Assembly (NCBI GenBank): GCA_963556195.1
Contig: OY744516.1
Location: 36,182,778 to 36,246,777 of the forward strand
Source of the DNA: Sepiola atlantica
Lineage: Eukaryota > Mollusca > Cephalopoda > Sepiida > Sepiolidae
Direction: 5' to 3'
DNA length: 64,000 nt
Shown here: piece after piece, positions 23,152 through 34,812 of the stretch
How the letters are laid out: each line of letters opens with the position of its first letter
Numbering within the stretch: the stretch's first letter is position 1
Notes under the pieces: generated by a model
The model's input: the letters and a program-made list of their open reading frames with translations, nothing else
Database searches by the model: none
What the model was told of the DNA's origin: nothing
Translations under genes and position numbers: made by a program

Positions 23152-23207
23152 GGGGTGTGTTGTGTAGGTTCTGTTGTCATAAGACCGTCCTCTCAGGAAT
23201 TACCACT

Positions 23208-23241
<34 letters not shown>

Positions 23242-23592
23242 GTTATGGAGGTAATCATCCTAGGTATTACATCCTCCTTTGCGGTAGAGGGTAATGACGT
23301 ATCTGTTCTGTGGTCATGTGACCATCTTCCCAGGGATTACCCTCTCCTTTTTTTTGGGGGGGGGGGGGAGGCAGGGAGTAATGTATCTATTCTATTGCCA
23401 TGATATCATACTCACAGACATTACCTTCTCCTTTTATGGGGCGATCCTCTCAAGTATAACCTCCTTTTGGAAGGCAGTGTAGTATATGTTCGTTCCTCAT
23501 GATACCATCCTTCCATGATTATCTTCTCTATTTAAGGGGGGGTTTAATGTAATATCTGTTCTGTTGTCATGATATCATCCTCCCAGGCTACC
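23152..23592. repeat. diverged minisatellite, ~80-bp unit
   Basis: About five degenerate units each carry a version of tatctgttctgttgtcatg, atatcatcctcccagg, attaccttctcctttt and a G-run. Units differ by homopolymer expansions (T28-like run at 23210-23238; G run at 23345-23359). Two more units lie at 36478-36625. Confidence 0.75.
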
Positions 23593-23616
23593 AAAAATAT
23601 ACGACCAGAGGGAGCA

Positions 23617-23627
23617 TATATTTGCTA

Positions 23628-23667
<40 letters not shown>

Positions 23668-23677
23668 CTAGCAAGAC
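23617..23677. repeat. (TA)n inside a small palindrome
   Basis: tttgctag, then a TA run of about 38 bp, then tttctagcaag. The TTGCTAG/CTAGCAA arms make the microsatellite the loop and stem of a cruciform-prone palindrome. Confidence 0.7.
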
Positions 23678-23943
23678 CGGTGAAAATTAAAGAAACCAAG
23701 AAACTCTTGCTCCCACCCCATCATACTATATTTATTCAATTTTTAAAAAACTTTCTATAATAAATATAGCTGTTATATTAAAATCAAAACAATCATTAAA
23801 ATTATAAAAAAAATAGAAATAATAGTTAATTAATGATATGTCCTTTTGCAAAGGAATATGCAAGTTAGACACTTTATGACTATGATCGCATACACACGAT
23901 CAGTATGTTAGAAACATCCAAGCTATACTATTAAATTTATAAT

Positions 23944-24931
23944 CAACAGGGGGTACCTGGCATCGTGTGTGGTTCTAATTTCCACAAATTATGTCGAGTA
24001 CAGAAAAAAGTAAAAGTAAACAGTCCGCTTAATCTTTTAATATGAAATGACGAAGTTCAATGTTGGACAAAATCGGTGTACAAAGTAAATTGGGCTCGGC
24101 TAAGGTTCGAACTCACAACCTCTAAGTGCTGCGCAATAAACCAATGGCCCAAGGCGCCTAGGTAAAAGTTGTCAATTTGTTTCAATATTTAAACAATACA
24201 TGACTTTCCTTCCTTTTTTTTCTTTGGAGTTGAAAGTATGTCAGAGGTGTGGGAAAAAGGTTGGCGGCTAAAAGTTGGCTTATTTATATATTTTTTTAAC
24301 AAATCAATCATTTGTAATGCTTCCATACACTAAGTACGAAGTGATTATGTGTTTATCGTATTGTTGTAAGTAAGCAAATTTTCTCGGAACTGCATGTATC
24401 GCTTTCTTTGTCGAAGCAGAGTGAATGCTGACAAATGTATGGAGGTATAATAATATTCTTATATGTTGATTGCATCTAACATGTATTTTTAAATTAATTT
24501 AAGAATGAAGACTTATCAAAAGTAATTATTGAAAGAAACATTTTTGTATCTTAATGTAAAAGAAAATGTGAAAGATTATTAGATAAATGTGCACCTTTAT
24601 GATTTTTAAACAGTGAATATGGAAAGAAATATCTGATATAAAATTAGTACACAGTGATTAGGGTAGAAGGGAGAGAACTTGGGATTAAGTGTTTTCTACT
24701 TCGATTTAGTATATGACGTTAGTGATCAAAGATAACAATTGGCCAGATTAAATATAAAAAAGGTAAAAATTGATAGGAAATAACTTTTAAAAAGTTTTTT
24801 ATTTAGACCACAAACTAATATTTGCCATATTTTACTGACTAAATAGATTTTTTTTTTATGTAGCTTTTGTTTATTAAACTGTACCGGCCAATGAAATAGG
24901 GAAGTATCACTTTATTTCATATATAATAAGA
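23944..24931 (-). mobile_element. 1-kb dispersed repeat with tRNA-like segment, copy 1
   Basis: Collinear with 60142-61155: acagggggtacctg, cttaatctttta, gaagttcaatgttg, aacctctaagtgctgc, ggtcagaag-type block, aaaatggtttattt/aaagttggcttattt, and the far end ttatgtagcttt, aatgaaataggg, tatcactttatt. An internal minus-oriented tRNA-like stretch (24095-24170) has A box ggccattggtttattg and B box gtgagttcgaacc. No coding frame is shared. It may be a composite non-autonomous retroelement; orientation is set only by the tRNA-like part. Confidence 0.8.
24095..24170 (-). mobile_element. tRNA-like segment (SINE head)
   Basis: The reverse complement runs ggcgccttgggccattgg ... gaggttgtgagttcgaacc. A and B boxes are well kept, but the acceptor stem ends do not pair and there is no clean anticodon arm, so it is not a functional tRNA gene. 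The same segment is at 60285-60352. Confidence 0.65.
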
Positions 24932-26781
24932 TATAACAGTGTGTTAACTCTTCTGTTGAATAACGATCACTTCCTAGCAGACTCAAGAATTGTCTTGCTG
25001 TTGATATTTGCTCAAATGGCTTTTGAGGTCTGCAAATGACCGTCACTGTAATATACAAGTGCTACAAGAGAGATGATTATTCCTAGCTCTCTCATTGTTA
25101 TGGAGATATTGGCTATGCCCTAAAACGCTACCAGCTGATCGGCAAAAGGAGGGCTGAGGATGCACACTACTGATGAATGATCTTTTGGTTAACATGATAT
25201 CTACTATTGTTTGCCAAGCCAACTTTTGAATGACATACTCGACCACAGATCTTGTGTACACTAGTGTATATTAGATATATAGTATTCCTAAAATCTTTTT
25301 ACATTAAAAAAAAATTGTATTACTCAATACATACTAAATATAACTCTACAGTATATTTCATATGAAAGCTTCAGCGTTATCAAAGTGGAATGTACTCCTT
25401 TATCTTCCGTCATTTTCAATCAAGCTGACTTGCAAAACTCTCTGCAAACATTACTCATTAGTTAATATCATCCCACATCTGAGGTCTCTACAATCATTAT
25501 TTGTCACTGGCCTGCCATCTTCTGTTTTTCATTGTTTTATGGTGCTTTTATAAGGTGTATTTATTTTTCATGATCCATTATGAAATTTCTCCCTCTGACC
25601 AATTCCAATTCTGCCAATCACAGCATGCTATTAACCTTTTTGTCAACAATTGCCATTTTTGGATCCCTCAAATAATCTGTAAACTAAAAATTCTAACTAC
25701 TTAATTATAATCTGTATTAGTTGGGCTTTCATATGCAATTTAGGCCATAATATTTCTATTTGTACATTTCTAGTTAATATTGCTTTAAAAGAATTTAAGA
25801 CCACTGTGTATGTGTGTATGTATATCTAATATATAAAGTAAAGTTTGTTGGATTCTCAACTTTAGACATAAATCGAATTGCATCTGACACATCAATATTT
25901 GATTCTGACTAGCCAGTGAATTACGGAAATATTCAGCCTGTGTTATTTACACTTCAAAATTTAAATTCTAATCTATTTCATCAATTACATACTATATATC
26001 CGACCCAATATTTGCTTCAGTAAGAGAAACCTCCTGATTTACACAATACTTTCCATTGGCTAATCATCTATATTCATTAGGCAATCACATTGTCACTTTG
26101 TTACAAACAAGGAAATTGCTGCCAACATCTCTTCGCTGGCTAAATAAAAGTGATTTTGTTATTCATTTCAGTTTTGGTTAAATTTAAATTCCAACCATTA
26201 TTCTAAACTAGTGCAGAGAGATGGTAAAGAAATACCAGAATATTTTAAAGATAGTGTTCATACTGGAAACAATGTTTTAACTCCTGTTTGTAAAAAGATT
26301 TAGCTCGACTTTTTCAGGTGACAACTGAGTATTAAGACTTAAAGATCAAATAACAAATAGACAATACATAGTTTTTTTGTTTTTTTTTCCTTTAGGATTA
26401 AAACTAATTATTCGAATCCAACCATTTTTTTATTAAAAAAACAAAACTAACTTCTCCCTCGTTTACGACATATGACTTAGACAAACATAATTTAAATAAG
26501 ACATACACAATTGTTTTTAGGTGTAGTATAAAAAGGTAATTTAATATCTTTATGAATCACATTTTAGGGATGCTTCTTTGTCAATATTTGATCTTTGGTA
26601 AACACGGTTCGTGCATTCCAGCTGTTAACGATTAAGTTTTTTTCTTTTTTCTGTGTTGCCAATAAATTTTACTTTTCTGATTCATTTTTCTTAGTTCTAT
26701 ACATGAGGTGACTTTTAATATAGTTTGAATGTTTTTTCTATAAACTGTCCAAGAGGTTAGGGATAGCTAATATATATATAT
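24932..26781. other. AT-rich unannotated DNA
   Basis: No gene seen. The open frames at 25043-25261 (minus) and 25362-25704 (plus) carry no motif. Confidence 0.45.
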
Positions 26782-26884
26782 ATATATAATATGCCATGAC
26801 ATAGAAATTCTCAGGTTGGTGTCTGAGAATGTGGGTAAAACCACCGGGAAAGATATCATCTTCAATCTTCATTAAAGCAAACAT
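26738..26884 (-). other. candidate exon with strong splice acceptor
   Basis: On the minus strand a strong acceptor (tttccttcttccag) ends at 26885 and is followed by an open frame starting MFALMKIEDDIFPGGFTH with a varied, coding-like composition for about 34 codons. It then runs into a (TA)n tract and stops at 26738. The frame is also open upstream of the acceptor. I recognise no protein and see no donor, so it may be a terminal exon, a pseudo-exon or chance. Confidence 0.25.
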
Positions 26885-27105
26885 CTGGAAGAAGGAAATT
26901 AATATAATATCTGTGGTGACTGTTGCTTCCAATGATGTAGACTTGCTTTTCTTTTTGGGTTGGGTCAGAGTTGCAGTCATTTAGAGAGTGGGATTTGTTC
27001 TGTGCAAAACCTCTTTACTTAAAAAAGCTTAATAAGTTATTGCTTAAAATCTTATTAGTCAAGCAATGGCAATGCTCGAACATGAGTTTTCAGCCATAGC
27101 ATATG

Positions 27106-27128
27106 CACACACACACACACACACACAT
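27106..27128. repeat. (CA)n microsatellite
   Basis: Uninterrupted CA run of about 11 repeats. Confidence 0.9.
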
Positions 27129-27253
27129 ATTGAAATGCTTAAATATAATCTTATGTCTCACTTAAAATAGTCTTTTGATTCTATCTGATAAAACCAAACC
27201 AATAATAATGATGAAAATAATGCTTAGTTTCTCCCATATTTTTGTGCTATAAA

Positions 27254-27440
27254 ACCATGATCGGTTATTGCCAAGGCCGAGCTTATTTTTTCATAACTCA
27301 TTCTGAAATGGATCTGTTAGCTCACATGAATATATTCAACTAAAAAAAGAAATTTCGTTTTTCTTTTTCAATATGTACTTTTTGTAGACAACTTGTTGAA
27401 GCTTGAATTCAAACGTTTTCATTGTTTTGAAGAAAACGTA
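27254..27440 (+). repeat. duplicated block, copy 1
   Basis: Nearly identical to 28028-28195: aaccatgatcggttattgcc, gagcttattttttcataact, gaaatggatctgttagct, gacaacttgttgaagcttg. Copy 1 has an extra segment (cacatgaatatattcaac) missing from copy 2, and copy 2 has an extra acaactacatactcaga. Confidence 0.9.
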
Positions 27441-27509
27441 AAAAAAAAGCTTTACTTTTTTTTTGTCTTTTAATTCTAATAACGTATATTAGCGAAATCT
27501 GGTAATAGG

Positions 27510-27718
27510 AAGTCTCTATTTACTTGCTTTTCCACGAGGGCAAAGTTAGACAAGGTCGGTTTTTAATGTGGAGAAAATCCAAGCCCACAAAAAGGGCCAC
27601 TAGATTAAGACAAAAATAAAAATTGCTGTAGTCTAGAAGGCCACTTCACTGACCGAGGACAGTAAAGATGAAGTATAGTATCAGAACAGATGCTTCACTT
27701 TTCTCCTAGCCAAAAGTT
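27510..27718 (-). mobile_element. U2-headed SINE, short form
   Basis: Same order as 7371-7586: gcttttccacgagggca, caaggtcggtttttaatgtg, agtctagaagg, cactgaccgaggacagt, agtatcagaacagat, ctcctagccaaaag. The U2 head is mutated (GTGAAGCATC instead of GTGTAGTATC) and its first bases are lost. It lies between the two copies of the duplicated block. Confidence 0.85.
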
Positions 27719-28027
27719 GTATAAAAGCCTTTTCTTAAAGTGAATAGTACATGTAAAAACGTTCAGTAGGCCATAGTACAATAACAAATTTACTATCTTG
27801 AAGGGTTTGCTGGTTTGCATACCATGATTTAAAAAAAAAAAATTTTTTTAACTATTGCATTTTCCCAATGAAAAACATATCCGGTTCGATTTTGAAGAAT
27901 CCTTTGAATATTTAAGGATTGAAATCTTGATGTGAATGACTGAATCTTCAAAGATGCATTAAATGTTCAAACGGTAATTATTTTGTAAAATTGCTAATCT
28001 ATCTCTATAGAAGTTGCACTTTTAACA

Positions 28028-28195
28028 ACCATGATCGGTTATTGCCAAGACAACTACATACTCAGACCGAGCTTATTTTTTCATAACTCCTTCTGAAATG
28101 GATCTGTTAGCTGAAATTTCGTTTTTCTTTTTCAATATGTACTTTTTGTAGACAACTTGTTGAAGCTTGAATTCAAACTTTTTCATTGTTTTACT
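28028..28195 (+). repeat. duplicated block, copy 2
   Basis: Partner of 27254-27440 in the same orientation about 770 bp downstream, followed by a poly-T run (28251-28283). Confidence 0.9.
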
Positions 28196-28250
28196 TTTAT
28201 AGAAATCAATGTTAAAAGTTAAAAATTTTTAATTAGTTTCAGTAAGGTTT

Positions 28251-28283
<33 letters not shown>

Positions 28284-28286
<3 letters not shown>

Positions 28287-29207
28287 GAATTTCATTACAC
28301 CATTCAAATTTTCCTCCGAATTCATTTGGGGGTCACCAGGGACCAAATTAGTGATACCGAGTAAATCGAATAACAAAAGAACGAATTTATGTCACGATGC
28401 TTTTTGAAACTGATCACATTTTATGACATTTCACACATCATAGAAATTTAAAAAAATTTGTTTTCACTTTTCTTAATTTAACTAAAGAGAAACATTGTAA
28501 ATGCCATATTATGAGAAATGTGTTTAGAATGTGATGAAGAGAAAAGTTAAAATGTTTTGAACACTTTTTTTTTTTTTATTATCCTTCCACCCAGGATACA
28601 CTGGGGTGTGATGTTATAGAACAGTCTCGTCCACACAGGTCATCCCAAATTAATACAGGACGACAAGTAAATAGATAAGTTTTGCTTCATTAGGTGTTAG
28701 CTCTTTGTGCCAGCAGCCGTTCCATCACCATGTCACGTAGGTGTTAAAACCTTGATATGAAACAGACTTTTTTTGGGGGGGGGGGGGGGGAATTTTTGAC
28801 TAAATGTGTAGAAAAGATTTTTAGTACCAGGATTGGAAAGAGGTAAGTAAGGACCATTGGATTTGAGAAGGAAGTAGAAAAATTAAGGGTGAGTTACAGA
28901 GAAAACAATTGGAAAAATTAGCAGAAGAAATCACTAGTTCCACAACGGTATCACGCATAAACTCATGAATTCGCACTTTACACGATTACTGGAGTTGTTG
29001 TTGTTTTTATTTCGCTTTTCAATGGACGATCATATAGGTTCATATGTAGATATACACATCATCTTCTATTGATGAAGAAAATAACGGTTTCCACTTAAGC
29101 ATAAAGCAAGAATTGAATCCTCTAGGTTATCAATATCATAAAAAGGTAAACGAGTGAATACAAAATTAATTTAAAAATAATATGTATTTCTTCACTAACA
29201 ACAGTAG
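28284..29207. other. AT-rich unannotated DNA
   Basis: No gene. A G homopolymer lies at 28776-28791. The stretch 28585-28680 is GC-richer (ccacccaggatacactggg) but unassigned. Confidence 0.4.
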
Positions 29208-29292
29208 GTTTGTTGGCTCAGAGGATAAGGGGTCAGACTACCACAATCAGTAGTGACGAACGTCCGGGGTTCAAATCGATGCGATGACTGCG
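29208..29292 (+). mobile_element. tRNA-derived SINE head
   Basis: gttggctcagaggataagg (A box) and cggggttcaaatcgatg (B box) about 45 nt apart, as in tRNA-headed SINEs. The ends do not pair as an acceptor stem. Confidence 0.7.
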
Positions 29293-29780
29293 TCTAACCA
29301 CACTGATGAGTATTGAAAAGACTGAACAGCTGTCTGGATGACTAGGTGGGTAGAGATTTTTTTATCGAAATAATTTTGAATGATAGCAGTAATTTAAAAA
29401 CAGTAAAAATAAATATCTGGTATAAAGAAAACTTTTATGATAGCAGTTCACTATGGTTGCTGGCAGAGGAAAACAAGATGGAACTTGTTGAACTAAGCAT
29501 GATTGCCAGTTTTAAGTGCTACGTTTGCTAATGATACGTTGGCACTAGTTGTTGTAGCAGTCGTCGCAATAAGAAGCTTGGATTTTCTCTTTTATGATCC
29601 GTTTGGCATCACTTTCTAGGCAGATGCTGAGTTTCCTCCTTTGTACATTATGGGATGTATGTCGACCTCTGTGATAGTGATGTTTCAAAACAAAACCGTA
29701 ACATCTATTAAAAAGCAGCAGAAAGAATTTAAAACAAAAAAAATTATTTAACCATTAAATTTTGATCCATTACATGACTA
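29293..29780. other. AT-rich unannotated DNA
   Basis: Probably includes the body of the SINE at 29208. No gene seen; an open frame at 29346-29531 has no motif. Confidence 0.4.
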
Positions 29781-29963
29781 CTTCACAATATTAAATTACT
29801 AGTGTACACTCTGCGTCAAAAATGACGGAACAAAAAACAATGCTTCACAATATTAAATTACTAGTGTACACTCTGCGTCAAAAATGACGGAACAAAAAAC
29901 AATGCTTCACAATATTAAATTACTAGTGTAAATATGACGGAACAAAAAAAAAAAATGCTTCAC
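29781..29963. repeat. 62-bp tandem repeat, three units
   Basis: Units start at 29781, 29843 and 29905, and a fourth begins at 29958. The first two are identical. The third lacks about 14 bp (cactctgcgtcaaa) and has an expanded A-run. Each full unit holds a CGTCA-aaaa-TGACG palindrome. Confidence 0.95.
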
Positions 29964-30734
29964 CAGTGTTCATACTTGCTATTTATTTAGATATATTATT
30001 AAAATATTTATATAAAATTATATCAATAATTTAATTTTTCATATATATATATTATTCCTGACGACCTAAAGAAAAACACCTATTGTTGACATTTTTATTA
30101 TAGAGTGGAGAATTCTTTCTGAATTCATTTCTGGCAACAGGGTAAGTCTGAGGTGGTTGTCTGACTTGCTATTTGCTTTCTAGCGTCCCCTCACCTCTTA
30201 CAATGGTTTCATCCGGGGGGCTAGAATAAAGACACATGTTTTAGTTGCTAACTTTTGTGTGACTGGATAGAAGTGCACATATTTTTTATATAAATATACA
30301 AATAAATACACAATGGTCTTTATTATAAAGCAAAGGGTTAAAACAAAATCTGTATACTTCATTAATAGTTTAACTTATTTTTTGAATGGTATTTCTTCCT
30401 GTTGCATCATGAAAGGCGATTTGATTGAATTTTAATTTGAGCATCTCTTATTTGAATCAATACCCCGTTTCAACTTTTAATGAACTCCCCCCCCCCCCCT
30501 AAAAACAATATATATATTATATGAGGATAAAATACACAATGTATCATAAAATGAGATGCTGCTGGAGACAAGATGCATGAAAAAGACAAAATGGAATAAC
30601 AAATTAAACACAGGCAGAAATCATTAAAAACAATAGGTTTACCGGTTTCATTCTGAAGACATTTGTTGATCCAGACAAAATCTGGTAAATCTCTTGTTTT
30701 TGATTTCTTCCTGTGTTGTTTTCCTTTTGTCTTC

Positions 30735-30737
<3 letters not shown>
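29964..30737. other. AT-rich unannotated DNA
   Basis: No gene seen; contains short (TA)n at 30040-30052 and a C-run at 30487-30499. Confidence 0.45.

Positions 30738-30772
<35 letters not shown>
30738..30772. repeat. (TA)n microsatellite
   Basis: Pure TA run; it causes spurious Tyr-Ile open frames. Confidence 0.9.
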
Positions 30773-30774
<2 letters not shown>

Positions 30775-30812
30775 AAACGTAGGAGTTTCACATGTTGGCC
30801 GATCATAATTCA

Positions 30813-30999
30813 GGAAGGGGACATTTTGTATTCATCACCGTCCTTTTCGGAAAGACATGCGCACGGGGTAACTGTCGTGCCTCTACACCCCCTGTTTGCC
30901 CAGAGGCGGTCTTTTCGAATCAGTCAACATTGGAGTTGGACGTTTGTTCCGCTTGTGATAGATGTTGGCTCTGGGGCAAGTAGCTTGGCAAAAATAGAG
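30813..30999 (+). other. candidate exon or GC-richer unique island
   Basis: A stretch of near-balanced base composition inside AT-rich DNA, bounded by an acceptor-like cataattcag and a consensus donor (aatagag|gtaagc). One frame is open throughout (reads ...SPSFSERHAHGVTVVPLHP...VPLVIDVGSG...). A second frame is open to 30983 and is Cys-rich. No homology recognised, and the acceptor lacks a good pyrimidine tract. Confidence 0.25.
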
Positions 31000-33749
31000 G
31001 TAAGCAACACATAGTTCTCTAAACCTATTTGAATTTTTACTCTTTCATAATTTGCTTTGTTTTGTCTTAGAACATGTTTGTAAGACTTGTTTATTTTCAT
31101 GTATTTCAAGTTTTACGGTGAAAAGATGTCATAGTTCAGCGTTGGCCACGTGCACGCAAATAAATACATATTCATCAGTATAATTTGTATCCGAGATTTT
31201 GCTCCAGTTTGCTTGCTGTTACATATATATATATATCACAGAATATATAATGGGTAATATACAGATCAAATTCTCTCAAATACTTCATCAGAGATACCAC
31301 CAAAATATTCCTGTTAATTCTTTTACCATTATATTTAAATTCATCTAGTTTAACATTTTCTACACTACTGCTCTTTTTAACATGATTATATAATTTGTTT
31401 CAAAAAACATATCCATTAGAAGAGAAATCTAATTGTTTTAGGATTTAGTTTTTGAAATGTTTCTTACCAGTAAATTTTCACTGAAAAAACATCGTCGTCT
31501 CGTGTTTAGAAATCCCATTACTTGTTATAGACGTTTCTCAAGTGGTTGAAATTGTTTCTATTAATCATTGGCATCTAACCTCTAATTATCCTTTTAATTT
31601 TATCTGTGGATGTAACGATGGTTTGTTTCTTAATAGACCTGCTATTAAGATCTATTATAATTATAGATCAGCCTCCTATATCAAACGAAAAGAGGCAGTT
31701 TGTCAAAACATTTACGACTTAAAACGATGATTGTTTCGCTTCTGATTATGATGGCTTAATGATTTTTTTCTGTTTATAGATTATATATTGATTGACATTC
31801 ATCCTATCATGTTTTAACCTGAGAAACTCAATTCATTTTATTGCCTGGTAAAGATATTAATTTGCAAGTCTAAACAAAAACCTTTCTGCACAATGTGTTG
31901 TTTTTTTTTCAGTTTTCTACAGGCTTTATCAAAAGCATAAGTCTGGCTATGCATGTCTTTTTGCAACAGTTTGCTGAGGGCAAACTTGTAGCAATTAAAC
32001 TTAATTAAATAGCCATCTTGAGCACTGGTTTATCTTTGAGAAGACACTTCTTTTCTTATTTTGAAATATCCCAGTATTTTGCTTTCTACTTTCGCAATAG
32101 TAATGTGCACAGCTGTTTTGCTACAGCATAATCGTATGCTTCTTACATGCTCAGAATAGCTATTGTTTAGAACCTCTATTCGAGTTATTCGTCTCTCTGA
32201 AAGTGACGGCACATTTTATACGTTTTTGAAACATCAATATGTCATTGCTGGCCACTGTCTGGTCAACGTAGATCACAAGTAAAGGACCAGGACTGTTTGT
32301 TATAATTGCAGATTGGTAGCATTTGAACCAGGAAACGTCGATGACCAAAAAGAAAGTTTCACTCTAAGCCAGGGTTTCCCTCACTATTTTGACTTGCAAG
32401 CTACTCTCAAAATGACCAGGTCAAATTTATCTACCTATATTTAAATAAACATTTAAATAAACATAAGTGTGTTTAACTGTGCATGCATAGCGATCTGTAA
32501 GAGAGAAGAGATCAAGGACAGGTTATCCCTGTGTTTCAATCAAGTGGCAAATGACATAGGACAATAGATTCATCCAGTTAAAAGAAGAAAAAAAAACTTT
32601 CCGTTTAAAGTATGGTTTAAAAATATATATGTTATATATAATAAAAATGTCATGCCAGCTATCCGCACTACCTTCGCAATTGACTGGCCGATCTAAGCCA
32701 TTTGTTAATAATGGAGGAAATGAGTCATTACACTATGCAAAACGCATGTGATGTAATACATAAAAAAAAATAACCGTAGTCTAGCAGAGGTATTTAACCT
32801 TCCTTAGGGATTGCATATCTACTTGATATATTGTAGTAAAATGTGAGTATTATATAGATTGCAGATAAGGAGGCTGAAGGCATTCACATTGACTGCTTTC
32901 CAGACAATATTTGGCCTTACACAGCATGATCAAGTTGTTTGTAAAAGAAAAGACTCATTTGATATAATATATATACCCGTTTTTGAAATACAAGCTGTAC
33001 ACATGTAAATCAATGGAGATCGCATGATTGGTCACGTTACATTGGAACTGTTAATAATAATAATTCTTTTTGGAATGTCCCTTTTTAAAAAGTTTTACTG
33101 ATCGGGTCTAGTTGTATTTGGTTCCAAGTTTGAGTCCAAAAAAAAGCAAAATAATTGCAGCAGTTATTACGTATCATTAGTTAATCACAGTAAGATAGTT
33201 ATTAAAAAGTTAATGTAGTTTGCTTGAAGCATTGTGTGTAGTGTATACATACAGATCATTTAAAAGAAGGCGATTATGATGCAGAGATGGAACGGGTAAA
33301 CGCAGACCGAAAGCAAATTAAGACATACAAAGGTGAAATGAAAAATTCAAAGACTTTTTCAGTCATTTTGAAATTCAGTGAAATGGAAATAAAAATATTT
33401 TATACACCAGATTTTTGTAATATGTTCTCCTCCCAATATTAAAATAATTAAAACATTTTTTGTTTCCTAATTTAGTTGATCGTTTGAATATCATCCATCT
33501 TAGTTTTTTGAGGTTACTTGTTGATGTCCTTCTGAGTAACATCTGGCTGTCTGTAGGAACTGCATTACGTTATATATGGTCAGCGGAGAAAAGGACTCTC
33601 TTAGATCATCAATCATACTACGATACTGATCACATACAAATGAATTGGTACAGCAAGGCTTCAACTCTTTCATATATATACACTAGAAAAAAAATGTGAC
33701 CCATTGGATCAGCCATTGAGTTCGGGTAAGATTGATTGAATCGGGGAGG
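31000..33749. other. AT-rich unannotated DNA
   Basis: No supported gene, RNA or repeat over 2.7 kb. Open frames at 31542-31730, 32030-32348 and 33460-33699 show no motif or splice context. Minor (TA)n at 31222-31235. Confidence 0.45.
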
Positions 33750-34254
33750 GGTAGTTGTAAAGCCAGTTAATAAAAATAAAGTTAAAATTCCAAATTAGTT
33801 CTTTTTTTTCCTTTCTATATCTCCACTCTCTCATGCTCTCTCTTCAGCTACATGTTAAATAGTATAACTACTAGTAGTGATGTTTCCTTTTGTTTATAAT
33901 GGCTTATTCTAATCTTGAGTTTTATAGTTGCAATAGTTGCCACCTTTTTATCTTCCTGCCATCTCTCTTCGTCAATGCAGAAAAAGAGAGAAGGATGAAG
34001 GATTTATTACCTATGTGTTACTAAACACGAAGAGACATAAGTGAGAGGGCTGTATAAAACAGGGAGGTGAGTGTGATAGACAAAGAGAGATGGGCCACTT
34101 ATCGAGTTAATTGAAAATCAGGGATTATTAGAACAATTAAAATGAAATTTCTTTTCAAATATAATTTAATCCCAAATCTAAGGAATATTTTATGTGATTA
34201 AAATATATAGGAAAAAAACCTTAGGGAAACAAAAATTGATTAACACAGCTTTAG

Positions 34255-34262
<8 letters not shown>
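33750..34262 (+). repeat. dispersed ~500-bp repeat, copy 1
   Basis: Collinear with 52975-53835 outside the SINE inserted there: aaagccagttaa, aaattagtctttc-type block, tgttaaatagtataacta, ttgtttataatggcttattct, aaggaatattttat, acacagctttagaataat. No coding frame. It ends at a TA run. Confidence 0.7.

Positions 34263-34305
<43 letters not shown>
34258..34305. repeat. (TA)n microsatellite
   Basis: TA run of about 47 bp. Confidence 0.92.
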
Positions 34306-34307
<2 letters not shown>

Positions 34308-34513
34308 GAATTATTTATTTTATTTAAATACATTAAAGTGTCTTTTTCATCAATCTAGTCATCATGGACTTAGGATAAAATCCAGTTTTTCATTGCAGAA
34401 AGATTTGTCAGTCCCCCTTTTAGTGTTAAAAAACAAAATGTATTTTTATTCGAGTTAGTCAAAACTGATCAGAAATTCTAGAAAATTCTCTATCGGTTAC
34501 TCAGCATTTTGTT

Positions 34514-34812
34514 CTGCATCCATAGACTGGTATTGACTTGGCCTTCGGAGCTTGATTTACGCCGATCTATGGGTCTGTCCTGTGCAGTTCTAGGAGGTCC
34601 ACCCTCCCAGGCTTCGCCTTCACTCTTTGGGGAGGAGTAAGCTTATTGCTTACTGCCTGAGGCGCCCCTACCGGGGAATGCCGACGGGGCTGCCCAGGCA
34701 ATTTTTCAAACCCCACTTTCCCGACCCGACCTTGGATCACATCTTACTTGTGGGAGTAAAATAACAACTGGCCTTGTGCCTAACTCCTGGAGAGGAGTAA
34801 ATCAATACTCAG
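34514..34812 (+). mobile_element. U2-headed SINE, long form, head truncated
   Basis: Starts at catccatagactggtattg, just after the U2 part, then follows the long form: ttacgccgatctatggg, cagttctaggaggtcc, ctttggggaggagtaagc, gaggcgcccctaccgggg, ctttcccgacccgacctt, acttgtgggagtaa, ggagaggagtaaatcaatac. It lacks the 33-bp segment seen at 62.8 kb. Loss of the head fits 5' truncation. Confidence 0.92.

Noticed and set aside
31282..31320. Another hammerhead-like CTGATGA word (minus strand)
   Set aside because: The following bases do not form a convincing stem II or GAAA box.
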